Shown here one piece after another: positions 41,240 through 48,901 of a DNA stretch of 64,000 nucleotides. This DNA comes from Candidatus Poseidoniales archaeon (lineage in GTDB: Archaea; Thermoplasmatota; Poseidoniia; Poseidoniales; Thalassarchaeaceae): the NCBI GenBank assembly GCA_028283505.1, contig JAPOFX010000004.1, forward strand, positions 1 to 64,000, written 5' to 3'. The notes under the pieces were generated by a model. That model saw nothing but the letters and a program-made list of their open reading frames with translations, did not search any database and was not told the DNA's origin. The position numbers and the translations under genes are program-made. The stretch's first letter is position 1, and each line of letters opens with the position of its first letter.

Positions 41240-42391
41240 ATGGAAGACGGATTTGTTGCACATCAATTGTCTCCATCATCATGGAGCAGATACGAGGACT
41301 GCCCCCGAAAATACTGGCTTTCCAGACAGAAACTTCCCCGGAAGGCGAGTATGCCTGCATCATTAGGTACGGCCGTTCACAATTCAGTGGAGGATCTCTG
41401 CAATCTAGATATCAACGACAGAGAACCGCGAGAAGTGGGATGGCTTCCCCCAACAGCAAAAGCCATCCTTGACAGACACTGGCAGATTGAGAAGGAAATA
41501 TTTCTTGAAACCCCCAGGCACCCTAGATGGAAGGACGAGATGATAACAAAGGCTCACGATGGATTGGTCGGCGCACTGAACATACTATTCGTAAAATCTG
41601 GCTTGGATAAGACCAGCCTCTCTGAAGTCACAATAGGGATGTGGGCTCAAGTCCAGTCAATAGTACTGGCAAATGAGGGAACACTAGTTTCCGAATGTGG
41701 TAGATTAATGGGGAGACTGGATTTACTAGTAGCAGACATAGATGAGAACGGCAAATCAAAGGGTTGGATAGTGGCAGATTTGAAGACCGGCAGGCCTCCA
41801 ACTGTAAATCTGAACGAGAAGGTAAGCAGACAATTGAGATTCTACAGAGACCTTCTAGTAGAGAATAACCCAGACCATCCCCCTCTCCACGCGGAGGGTT
41901 GGTATTCAGCAAATCAGAGCATTCACAGGGCAGAAGGACCATCTGTTCTGGAAGATGCCTTCAAGGCGTGGGAGGGAATGAGGCATAGTAACATACCATT
42001 CGAAGGATCCCCCAACTCAACTGTCTGTGGCTTCTGTGAATGGAAGGCGTGGTGTCCAACTTGGTGGGCCGCGAGAAGAGATGGGATACTGCCTCCAGGT
42101 AATGTATTCAGGGATGAGGTGGTACATATCATTCGTTTCGATGGTAATTCGGGAGCCACTCTATTCGAGAGGGCCCCCCCAGTTGGGGATGAGGGAGAGG
42201 TGGGGCGCTCAGAGAATAAATTCGGAGCAATTCTGAGGGATCAGGCCTTGTCTCAGATGAGGCAACTAGTAGACTCTGGATATCAGGGACCTGTTTTCCT
42301 TGGAAGTGCCAAAGCCGATGGCAAGATAATGCATCTAGGAGACTGGTCAGAGGTACTCCCTTGGTCACCAATCAATAAATCCCTAATCTAG
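41240..42391 (+). CDS. PD-(D/E)XK nuclease with predicted Fe-S cluster (RecB/Cas4-like)
   Basis: This 383-residue nuclease belongs to the RecB/AddB/Cas4 group. It begins with LSPSSWSRYEDCPRKYWLSR, containing the first Cys of the expected [4Fe-4S] cluster, and ends the core with CGFCEWKAWCP, giving the other three. The catalytic core is GRLDLLVADIDE then WIVADLKTGRPP, the D-(D/E)xK motif (Asp and Lys about residues 188-190). No helicase domain is fused. The ATG at 41240 has AAGGTGAG 6 bp upstream; the frame runs to 41180. It is convergent with a DEDDh exonuclease by a 9-bp overlap. No cas genes or CRISPR array are present, so a repair role is more likely. Confidence 0.85.
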   Translation: MEDGFVAHQLSPSSWSRYEDCPRKYWLSRQKLPRKASMPASLGTAVHNSVEDLCNLDINDREPREVGWLPPTAKAILDRHWQIEKEIFLETPRHPRWKDEMITKAHDGLVGALNILFVKSGLDKTSLSEVTIGMWAQVQSIVLANEGTLVSECGRLMGRLDLLVADIDENGKSKGWIVADLKTGRPPTVNLNEKVSRQLRFYRDLLVENNPDHPPLHAEGWYSANQSIHRAEGPSVLEDAFKAWEGMRHSNIPFEGSPNSTVCGFCEWKAWCPTWWAARRDGILPPGNVFRDEVVHIIRFDGNSGATLFERAPPVGDEGEVGRSENKFGAILRDQALSQMRQLVDSGYQGPVFLGSAKADGKIMHLGDWSEVLPWSPINKSLI

Positions 42392-42955
42392 GGTCTCTAA
42401 GATATCCTCGAGTGGCACACGAAAACTCTCAGGATACTCCTTCATGAACTTCCATAGTAGTATTAGGGAGGCACTAGCGTCTGCATCCGCCCTATGAGCC
42501 CGCTCTAAATTGATAGAGTATCTATCACACAAGTCCCCCAATCTATGCCTACCTGGAATACGCAGTTTCCTCGCAAGCTTCAATGTGTCAATAAAACCGC
42601 GTACTTTTGGCGTTTCAGATCCTGCCCTAAGATACTCCATATGCACAAAACCCCAATCAAAACCCATTACATTGTGACCAACGACTACGGCACCCCCCAC
42701 AATTTCAGAGAACTTATCCATATGTTCAGTGAACGTACCAGCCCCTCTAACATCCTCATTGGTTATTCCATGAATAGCCGTAGAATCAGAAGGAATCCTC
42801 CGTTCTGGATTTACCAGAGAACAAAGCCTGATATGACTCCCATCCGAATCGCTCCCCACCAGCGCGTACTCAACGATTCTCTCAGATCTTGAGTCAAACC
42901 CTGTGGTCTCCAAGTCAAGACCTACCACCTTCATACCTTCCAGTACCGCAATCAC
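42383..42955 (-). CDS. DEDDh 3'-5' exonuclease (DnaQ-like)
   Basis: This 190-residue exonuclease is of the DnaQ/PolC type. The Exo I motif is VVGLDLETTGFD, Exo II is VVGHNVMGFDWGFVH, and Exo III is HRADADASASLIL with HRLGDLCDRYSI just before, making the four acidic/His catalytic set (DEDDh). It may proofread or degrade single-stranded DNA or RNA. The start is a GTG at 42955 with GGAGGGGGT upstream; an ATG at 42934 is also possible. The frame is open to 43027. Confidence 0.88.
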   Translation of the reverse strand: MIAVLEGMKVVGLDLETTGFDSRSERIVEYALVGSDSDGSHIRLCSLVNPERRIPSDSTAIHGITNEDVRGAGTFTEHMDKFSEIVGGAVVVGHNVMGFDWGFVHMEYLRAGSETPKVRGFIDTLKLARKLRIPGRHRLGDLCDRYSINLERAHRADADASASLILLWKFMKEYPESFRVPLEDILETLD

Positions 42956-43044
42956 ACCCCCTCCACCACGGCGTCGCCAATGAACTATGCCAATCAATAA
43001 AACTAATTTGTTGATTCCAACACCCATATATTGTGAAACGTTAC

Positions 43045-44220
43045 ATGAGCATCATGGCAAGCAATCAGAAGCTTATTGCATCACTGGTTGTTATGTCTTT
43101 ACTTTCGGTTATTATGTCTGGGTGCACCGGCTTGGGGAGCAATGTCCCCAATGCAGATTTATCTGCAGATAGGACTGAGATAAATTTGGGAGAGACAGTA
43201 AACTTTGACGCCAGAGATTCATCAACACCCAGTCCGACAATCATAGACGAGTTCGTTTGGAAATTCGGAGATGGGAACTCCAAGACAACTAGACAAGGTA
43301 TCACTAGCCATACATTTCTCAATCCTGGATTTCATGAAGTCGAAGTGACCGTTCTTAACGATGAAGGTGAGGCTGACAGGGCGTCAATTTCGATTTTTGT
43401 TAATGCACCGCCGACCATTGTACTTGATATCCCAACCTACATCAAATCTGGAGATACAGCAACTATGGATGCTAGTGAATCATTCGATCCGGAAGGTGCC
43501 GGGATAGCAGTAATTTGGGATTTCAATATATTCTCTGACTCAAATAACGATGGAGACCCGGCTAACGATGCGGACTCAACAGAGCACACAGCAGATCTAA
43601 TGATAGATCAAGCAGGAAACAGAACAGGCTCTGTAACAGTGGTCGATGACAAAGGAGCAATATCTACCGCTAATTGGAATCTCGTAGTAGTATCAAGAAT
43701 CTTCAATATCGTCTGGGAGGAGAAGATAGTTGAGGCCAATTGGAATGGTTATCTGGAGCAGGGAGAGTCAATGATAATTGAGCATAGACCCAGCGAGGGA
43801 GGGAGAGCCGTCCAACTGAACTCTACACTTACTCTTTCCCGAGAGCTCATCCCATTGTTGCTTCCCGAGGATAACTTCACCCTCTCCTTGGATATGGAAA
43901 CTGGCTGGAGTACCTTCTCTTCGACATCCCAAGATAATGTTACCGAGAACACGACTGCTACTATCGATAGAGGTGATATGAATTCGTATCCAGAAAGCGG
44001 TTACACACTTTCTGCTGACTCTAAAGAAGCCCTGGAATCTCTCCTCCTTAACCAAGCAGGAGAGAGGTTCGGCCAAGGAGAGTGGACTTGGACAATTACT
44101 GCTGACCAGTGTGATCCAGATACCCCGGTAGACGGCGTAGATCCGGACCAAGGCAATGATTGGGAACTGTCCGTCACAGTGATTGTCATGATGCTGAGAA
44201 TAAGCGAAGTGGGACCGTGA
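43045..44220 (+). CDS. PKD-domain lipoprotein
   Basis: The product (about 391 aa) has a lipoprotein signal (LIASLVVMSLLSVIMSGC; Cys anchor in the lipobox) and an extracellular region with two PKD-like domains: residues about 35-110 (IIDEFVWKFGDGNSKTTRQG) and about 115-200 (MDASESFDPEGAGIAVIWDF). The remaining 190 residues are beta-rich and not recognised. PKD domains mediate protein-protein or carbohydrate contacts at the cell surface. Alternative starts are GTG 43033 and ATG 43054. A TATA-like atatatt (43026-43032) 22-28 bp before the ATG at 43054 favours a leaderless transcript. Confidence 0.82.
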   Translation: MSIMASNQKLIASLVVMSLLSVIMSGCTGLGSNVPNADLSADRTEINLGETVNFDARDSSTPSPTIIDEFVWKFGDGNSKTTRQGITSHTFLNPGFHEVEVTVLNDEGEADRASISIFVNAPPTIVLDIPTYIKSGDTATMDASESFDPEGAGIAVIWDFNIFSDSNNDGDPANDADSTEHTADLMIDQAGNRTGSVTVVDDKGAISTANWNLVVVSRIFNIVWEEKIVEANWNGYLEQGESMIIEHRPSEGGRAVQLNSTLTLSRELIPLLLPEDNFTLSLDMETGWSTFSSTSQDNVTENTTATIDRGDMNSYPESGYTLSADSKEALESLLLNQAGERFGQGEWTWTITADQCDPDTPVDGVDPDQGNDWELSVTVIVMMLRISEVGP

Positions 44221-44271
44221 TAGTGCTAGTCCCGTGCGAAGTGCTTTGAACTAATCTCGCTTGGGTTAGTC

Positions 44272-44628
44272 ATGGTCAAGTCGATGGAGATAACCAAGAT
44301 ATCCGTTAGGGAGAAGCTTGTAGTCGACTTGAGTGTGTGGATGAACGATCCAGAAGACTATGACTTTTCCCCACGGGCTTCAATAGAAGGGTCTACGATG
44401 AACCTGTTCAATGGAAATGTTGACACACCCTCGACTTCAATTGAGCTAGACGAAGAGCAGATTATCACGGCCGAAAGAGACAGGATGGTTGAGCTAAGAG
44501 TAAAATTCTCAGTTGAGGGAATGCACGGAATTCTGACAAACAAGACAAAGATCGTCAGGGACGGTCCCAACGCCAAGAAGCTCGCAGAGCCAAGATGGAA
44601 GACTCTAGTGCCTCTCAATGTGCAGTAA
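44272..44628 (+). CDS. Conserved-looking soluble protein of unknown function (118 aa)
   Basis: This 118-residue protein has an alternating beta pattern at the start (SMEITKISVREKLVVDLSVW) and a basic C-terminus (KIVRDGPNAKKLAEPRW). There is no signal or membrane segment. I do not recognise a family. It stands alone between the PKD lipoprotein and tRNA-Arg, each with its own gap. Confidence 0.6.
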   Translation: MVKSMEITKISVREKLVVDLSVWMNDPEDYDFSPRASIEGSTMNLFNGNVDTPSTSIELDEEQIITAERDRMVELRVKFSVEGMHGILTNKTKIVRDGPNAKKLAEPRWKTLVPLNVQ

Positions 44629-44672
44629 GAAACCGTCGGGGTTAAACCCAAGTAACCGGTCCAAAATACGCT

Positions 44673-44749
44673 GGACCCATAGTGTAGCCTGGATATCACA
44701 TGAGCTTGCGGAGCTTGTAACCCGTGTTCGAATCGCGGTGGGTCCGCCA
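44673..44749 (+). tRNA. tRNA-Arg (GCG), CCA encoded
   Basis: Acceptor GGACCCA/TGGGTCC, anticodon stem TGAGC/GCTTG (two wobble pairs) with loop TTGCGGA (anticodon GCG at 44708-44710), a 4-nt variable loop, and T-arm CCGTG/CGCGG with loop TTCGAAT. Discriminator G and CCA are encoded. GCG reads CGC/CGU codons in archaea. The minus-strand small membrane protein ends 2 bp beyond its 3' end. Confidence 0.93.
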
Positions 44750-44750
44750 C

Positions 44751-44924
44751 TTACTCACTTAATTTATCCAACTCTTGTGCGTACAGTATCAGTGTCGGTG
44801 CCCAAAGTCCAACGAAAATACCAAGCATTTCATCGCCGCCATTGTGTGAGAAATAAATGTAAATCGATGCTACGATAGAAATGCCACTTGCAGCCAAGCC
44901 AATTTTTGTCATTTGTCCAGTCAT
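44751..44924 (-). CDS. Small membrane protein, 57 aa
   Basis: A short open frame on the minus strand encodes 57 residues (begins MTGQMTKIGLAASGISIVAS). It has two hydrophobic segments (IGLAASGISIVASIYIYF and GIFVGLWAPTLILY) separated by a short HNGGDE turn, and an acidic-basic C-terminus. Its ATG is preceded at 6 bp by a clean GGAGG. Two-helix hairpin proteins of this size are usually regulators or accessory subunits, but no family is recognised. It is convergent with tRNA-Arg, with a gap of 1 bp. Support is the SD, the hydrophobic pattern and the fit of the frame between its neighbours. Confidence 0.65.
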   Translation of the reverse strand: MTGQMTKIGLAASGISIVASIYIYFSHNGGDEMLGIFVGLWAPTLILYAQELDKLSE

Positions 44925-44991
44925 GTCAATCCTCCAGTGTTACTAATTCGAACAGGGTAAAATACATTTGCCCAACACCATACCCTTTGTC

Positions 44992-45411
44992 ATGGCTTAT
45001 TCATCCTTCAGAAGAGTCGACTTTCCTATGGTGGATATGGCTAAAATAGTGTACTATCCAAGATTTTGGGATTTAGCCCATAGATTCTATGAAGAGTCAT
45101 GGGAATATTCCTGCAACAGGCACTACAACGATATCCTAAGCGACGAGGGGATTGGCTTCCCCTTGGTTCACAGTGTAGCAGAGTTTCATCACCCACTCTG
45201 TTATGGAGATACGGTCAATTGCGAAATCTCAGTAACAAATATCGGCACGTCCTCGATAACATGGAAGTATGAATTCCGAAATCAGTCTAAAGTGCTGTGC
45301 TGGTCATCGGAACAAGTCACAGTCTGTGTAAAGATGGACAAGATCAGATCAAAGATCCCAGTACCCGATTGGATGAGAGAGGCACTCACGGAGAAAATGT
45401 TGGCCAGCTAG
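44992..45411 (+). CDS. Acyl-CoA thioesterase (4HBT hot-dog family)
   Basis: This 139-residue hot-dog thioesterase has the N-terminal RVDFPMVDMAKIVYYPRFWD, in which Asp of VDMA sits where the catalytic Asp of 4-hydroxybenzoyl-CoA thioesterases is found, and the segment PLVHSVAEFHHPLCYGDTVN. These enzymes hydrolyse acyl-CoA to free acid and CoA; the substrate is unknown. A TATA-like taaaatac (44958-44965) lies about 27-34 bp before the ATG, consistent with a leaderless mRNA. Its stop abuts that of the convergent pentapeptide protein. Confidence 0.83.
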   Translation: MAYSSFRRVDFPMVDMAKIVYYPRFWDLAHRFYEESWEYSCNRHYNDILSDEGIGFPLVHSVAEFHHPLCYGDTVNCEISVTNIGTSSITWKYEFRNQSKVLCWSSEQVTVCVKMDKIRSKIPVPDWMREALTEKMLAS

Positions 45412-45804
45412 TCACTCATCTTCCCGTGGCCACTTCTTGGTCAGTACCTTTCTTAGATCGTCATTCATGCGAGCATCCCACCAGTTCGCATTTCTCCAGA
45501 TAGCATACCGCCCCCTTATCCCTCGAAGATCCGCTCGATCTAACTTGGTACCTTGGAAATTGGATAGGTTCATTTTCGCCTTCAGAAAAATTGCATCACG
45601 CATGTCTGCGTTATCGAATGAGGCCTTCATTAGATTTGCTCCCTTGAAGGACGCTCTCCTCAAATCTGCCCCAGAAAGATCTGCTCCTTCTAGGTCAGCC
45701 CTATCAAAAACAGCTCTCCTGAGATCAGCCCCGGAAAGGTCCACACCTCTGAGGTCTTCACCGATGTGAGAGGTATATGACCAGTCTTTGGTTTCTTCAG
45801 ACAT
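45412..45804 (-). CDS. Pentapeptide-repeat protein
   Basis: The product has 130 residues, and about two-thirds of it is tandem A(D/N)LxX pentapeptides, for example DLSGADLRRAVFDRADLEGA and ASFKGANLMKASFDNADM. Such repeats build a right-handed square beta-helix used for protein binding and, in some cases, mimicry of DNA. No signal peptide is present. The ATG at 45804 is 1 bp after the stop of the upstream gene, so the two are coupled. The frame extends to 45849 inside the upstream gene. Function is unknown. Confidence 0.85.
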   Translation of the reverse strand: MSEETKDWSYTSHIGEDLRGVDLSGADLRRAVFDRADLEGADLSGADLRRASFKGANLMKASFDNADMRDAIFLKAKMNLSNFQGTKLDRADLRGIRGRYAIWRNANWWDARMNDDLRKVLTKKWPREDE

Positions 45805-45805
45805 G

Positions 45806-46363
45806 TTACTCACCGATAGACAGGTCTTCGAGATAATCAAGCCCCGCATCGGTCAGAATGACGAATCTATTCTTCTCAGCAGAGTTCGCTGGATAGGTCA
45901 GGAGCGGGCCATTACCACGGCCAGTCGTCCCTCCTTCGATCATTCTGTTGATGTACAAGGAGAGGTTCCACTTCTCTACCTCTTCCTCCGTCCACCTTCC
46001 AGTCTGAGATATCAGCCTCCTTATCTCCCTAGGAGGAGTGTTGGACTCTCGTTCGACCGACCTAAGATAGTGAATGGATGCAAGTATGACATCCCCCGTC
46101 TTGTCGATACCGCATGAGTCTAGAAGGTGTCCGAATGAGGACCCCCTCTCTGGTATTTTCGCGTCTAAAGCAGATTTGGTAGCTGCATCTATTGCTGCGT
46201 CCCTTGCCTTTCTGATCTTTGAAAGAGAGGATTGCCAGGTATCCGTCTTGAGTATTTTACCCAGAGTTGATATAATCTCGTCGTCACTACCAGTAAGATC
46301 AATCTCCTCAGATCCAACCCGGATGAAAATGCGTCCCATCGGGCCTGAGTCTTGGACTCCCAT
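45806..46363 (-). CDS. Unknown protein (185 aa), possibly with a C-terminal winged-helix region
   Basis: The N-terminal 70 residues are helical and charged, and the central segment contains two conserved-looking helices. The C-terminus (LLTYPANSAEKNRFVILTDAGLDYLEDL) resembles the end of a winged-helix domain, which is weak evidence. It starts at ATG 46363 or 46339. A TATA-like sequence around 46383-46392 on the minus strand lies at the right distance for a leaderless start. It is divergent from the second PAC2 gene and coupled to the pentapeptide gene. I do not recognise a family. Confidence 0.65.
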   Translation of the reverse strand: MGVQDSGPMGRIFIRVGSEEIDLTGSDDEIISTLGKILKTDTWQSSLSKIRKARDAAIDAATKSALDAKIPERGSSFGHLLDSCGIDKTGDVILASIHYLRSVERESNTPPREIRRLISQTGRWTEEEVEKWNLSLYINRMIEGGTTGRGNGPLLTYPANSAEKNRFVILTDAGLDYLEDLSIGE

Positions 46364-46489
46364 GAGAAACCCTGATCAAGGGATTATTTTAAGTTATTTT
46401 TTCTTCTTATTCTCTAACATAAGTTGGTCACAGCGGATCTTGTATGGTTGAAACGAGATATTGAAATGCATCTACCCTGAGGGACTACT

Positions 46490-47257
46490 ATGTCCGGAGA
46501 GTCCAACAGTGCTTATCCTCTGGTTTTGCATACCGATGCCGACCCCTCAACCCTCGGGGGTATCGCTGTATGCGGATTCTCCACCGTTGGTTCGGTAGGA
46601 GTGATAGCATCGTCGCATCTCATCAGATCACTCGATTTGTCTCCAATGGGGACCGTAATGCACCCAAAATTTCCAGCAATAGCGTTGATCCACGATTCAG
46701 TACCAAAGCATCCCGTCAGAGTCTATCAGGGCGATGGACTGGGAGTATTCACTTCCGAGATTCAGTTTCCCCCAGAAAATGACGCCTATTTCGGTGAGAC
46801 TGTTCTGGAATGGTTCACCAAGGGGGGTTTTGAGAAGCTCTACGTAGTCGATGGAGTGATTAGTAATGATCTTGGAATAAAGGAGGATAGCGATCTCTGG
46901 GGCGTCTCTTCAAACCCATTAGGTCGTGAGGCCCTTGATAGTGCTGGGATACAAAGGATTCAGAATGGTATTGTTTCTGGCATAACCGGCTATCTGATAG
47001 CTGAAGGCGAAAGAAGAGGACTAGAGATAACTGCTCTTCTGGCAGAATGCAACCCGATGTATCCGGATGCCAGAGCGGCGCTGATAGCTATTGACGGATT
47101 GAGCGATCTAATGGATATGGAGATACCAGTGCAGGAGCTCCTCGAAGATGCCAAGGAAATAGAGCAGAAAGTAAGAGAGGCTTTCGAGAGAGCACAGTCA
47201 ACCGCTCTTCCAGCACCAGGTCCAGATGATGAAGACGATGTCCCAATGATGGTCTGA
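46490..47257 (+). CDS. PAC2-family proteasome assembly chaperone-like protein (second copy)
   Basis: The product (255 aa) shows the same PAC2 pattern as the 40364 gene: VAVCGFSTVGSVGVIASSHLIRSLD (N-terminus; IAVCGF in the actual start), central VYQGDGLGVFTSEIQ, LYVVDGVISNDLG, and GIVSGITGYLIAEGERRGLEI in the second half, ending with a C-terminal acidic tail (DDEDDVPMMV). A role in proteasome assembly or a related complex is inferred only from the family. It is divergent from the 185-residue unknown gene and abuts convergent nfuA. Confidence 0.87.
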   Translation: MSGESNSAYPLVLHTDADPSTLGGIAVCGFSTVGSVGVIASSHLIRSLDLSPMGTVMHPKFPAIALIHDSVPKHPVRVYQGDGLGVFTSEIQFPPENDAYFGETVLEWFTKGGFEKLYVVDGVISNDLGIKEDSDLWGVSSNPLGREALDSAGIQRIQNGIVSGITGYLIAEGERRGLEITALLAECNPMYPDARAALIAIDGLSDLMDMEIPVQELLEDAKEIEQKVREAFERAQSTALPAPGPDDEDDVPMMV

Positions 47258-47881
47258 TTAGTAGAAGGGATTCTCACCAGCGGCGTGATCAGTAGCGTCA
47301 ATTACTTCAGAGATTGATGGAACATTATCCTTAATCATGGTCTCAACGCCTTGCTTGAGGGTCACATCCGCCATCCCACATCCCTGACATCCCCCACCGA
47401 ATACAATAACCGCCTTCCCATCTTCTACTCCCATTAGCTCCACGTGCCCACCATGCGAGGCAACGGCGGGATTGACCTCACTTTCTATTATCTCCGCCAC
47501 AGCCTTGGATATATCATCCATCCATAGAGGATTAGGATTATCGAAACTGAAACCGCCACCCATTAGAGTCTCTTGGTAGTCAAGTGTAGTCCCATCAATG
47601 TACTTTGCACTTCGCGGATCAATAAACACACGCATTCCGTCAACATCGATTTCATGGTCGCCTTCCTTGGAATCCTTTCTCTCGATAAATTGCAAATCGT
47701 ACTGGAATCCATTGCGACTCCTTCCGGTAATCTCAACCCGAAGGCACACCTCATCAATGTCCTCAGCACCTTCAGCGAATTGATCAAGCATTTCCCTAGC
47801 CTTGGGACTGAAACTCAGCATATCTTTCAAGACCCGTAGCACTGGGTCATTATTCAAGGCTTGCTCAGGTACCACTATCAC
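47258..47881 (-). CDS. nfuA: NfuA-type Fe-S biogenesis protein
   Basis: The product (207 aa, GTG start) has two parts as in bacterial NfuA: an N-terminal A-type/HesB-like domain (residues about 25-115; LSFSPKAREMLDQFAEGAED) that lacks the three cluster-binding Cys, and a C-terminal NifU-like domain with a CxxC motif in GGGCQGCGMADVTL. NfuA carries [4Fe-4S] clusters to apo-proteins. The C-terminal domain is intact. The architecture is bacterial; a stand-alone Nfu domain is more common in archaea. Convergent with PAC2, divergent from moaA (21 bp between starts). Confidence 0.88.
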   Translation of the reverse strand: MIVVPEQALNNDPVLRVLKDMLSFSPKAREMLDQFAEGAEDIDEVCLRVEITGRSRNGFQYDLQFIERKDSKEGDHEIDVDGMRVFIDPRSAKYIDGTTLDYQETLMGGGFSFDNPNPLWMDDISKAVAEIIESEVNPAVASHGGHVELMGVEDGKAVIVFGGGCQGCGMADVTLKQGVETMIKDNVPSISEVIDATDHAAGENPFY

Positions 47882-47902
47882 TGAAACTCCCCTCGAAGTG
47901 TC

Positions 47903-48901
47903 GTGACAGCCGCAGATTTGAGGGATTCCTTCGGAAGACCATTGCGTGATCTTAGGATTTCAGTAACTGACAGATGCAATTTCAGATGCACGTACTGTAT
48001 GCCCAAGGAGATTTTCGGGAAGGACTTCCCATTCATGCCCAAAGGGAACATAATGACATTTGAGGAGATAGATAGATTAGCTGGAATTTTCATCTCTCTA
48101 GGGGTAAGGAAGATTCGATTGACAGGCGGAGAGCCTTTACTACGTAAGAATATCAATCAACTAATTTCAATGCTCTCTTTGAGAGACGTAGAGGTGGCAA
48201 TGACAACGAATGGTGTTCTTCTGCCCCGCTATGCCCCCTCCCTATCAGCTGCAGGATTGGATCGTGTCACTGTAAGCCTGGATGCGTTGGATGAATCCAC
48301 ATTTGCCGCAATAACCGATTCGGGTCACACAGTTGCTGCTGTTTTAGCTGGAATAGAAGCCGCAGAATCTGTCGGGCTTGGTCCAATCAAAATTAATACT
48401 GTAGTCAAGAGGAATACCAATGAGCAGGAGATTCTACAGTTGGTAGAAAGATTCTCTAACAGAGACATAGCAGTCCGATTTATTGAATACATGGACGTCG
48501 GAAACACCAATGGATGGAGTATGGATGACGTTGTTAGCGCCGAGGAGATAAGGGAGGAAATAGGCGAACTTAGTGTAATCCCTGCAAATAATCCAAGTGA
48601 CGTGGCCAAGAATTATCGCTTACCAAATGGAGGAGAGGTGGGGATAATATCAAGTGTAACTGAGCCATTCTGCAACGAGTGTGCACGAGCTAGGATAAGT
48701 TCAGACGGTAAGCTATTCACGTGTCTATTTTCCAATAGAGGCTTGGATATTCTGTCGCTGATGAGGGATGGCAAAGACGATGCTGAAATTTCTGACTCCA
48801 TAAAACAAACATGGGAATTAAGAGAAGACAGATACTCCGAAATCCGTAGCCAGAGATCATCCAATGCAGACAGAGTCGAGATGTCCTACATTGGTGGTTG
48901 A
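47903..48901 (+). CDS. moaA: GTP 3',8-cyclase (molybdenum cofactor biosynthesis)
   Basis: This radical SAM enzyme (332 aa) starts the Moco pathway, turning GTP into a cyclic nucleotide intermediate. The SAM cluster is in TDRCNFRCTYCMP (residues about 21-33), followed by VRKIRLTGGEPLLRKNI. The second cluster is in the C-terminal domain (SVTEPFCNECARARIS, LFTCLF). The essential C-terminal Gly-Gly is present (EMSYIGG). Start is GTG. It pairs functionally with mobA at 12.1 kb. Its 3' end overlaps trm1 by 16 bp. Confidence 0.96.
   Translation: MTAADLRDSFGRPLRDLRISVTDRCNFRCTYCMPKEIFGKDFPFMPKGNIMTFEEIDRLAGIFISLGVRKIRLTGGEPLLRKNINQLISMLSLRDVEVAMTTNGVLLPRYAPSLSAAGLDRVTVSLDALDESTFAAITDSGHTVAAVLAGIEAAESVGLGPIKINTVVKRNTNEQEILQLVERFSNRDIAVRFIEYMDVGNTNGWSMDDVVSAEEIREEIGELSVIPANNPSDVAKNYRLPNGGEVGIISSVTEPFCNECARARISSDGKLFTCLFSNRGLDILSLMRDGKDDAEISDSIKQTWELREDRYSEIRSQRSSNADRVEMSYIGG

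Noticed and set aside
41240-42391. Cas4 as part of a CRISPR-Cas system
   Set aside because: No other cas genes and no repeat-spacer array occur in the window; the protein is also longer than typical Cas4.
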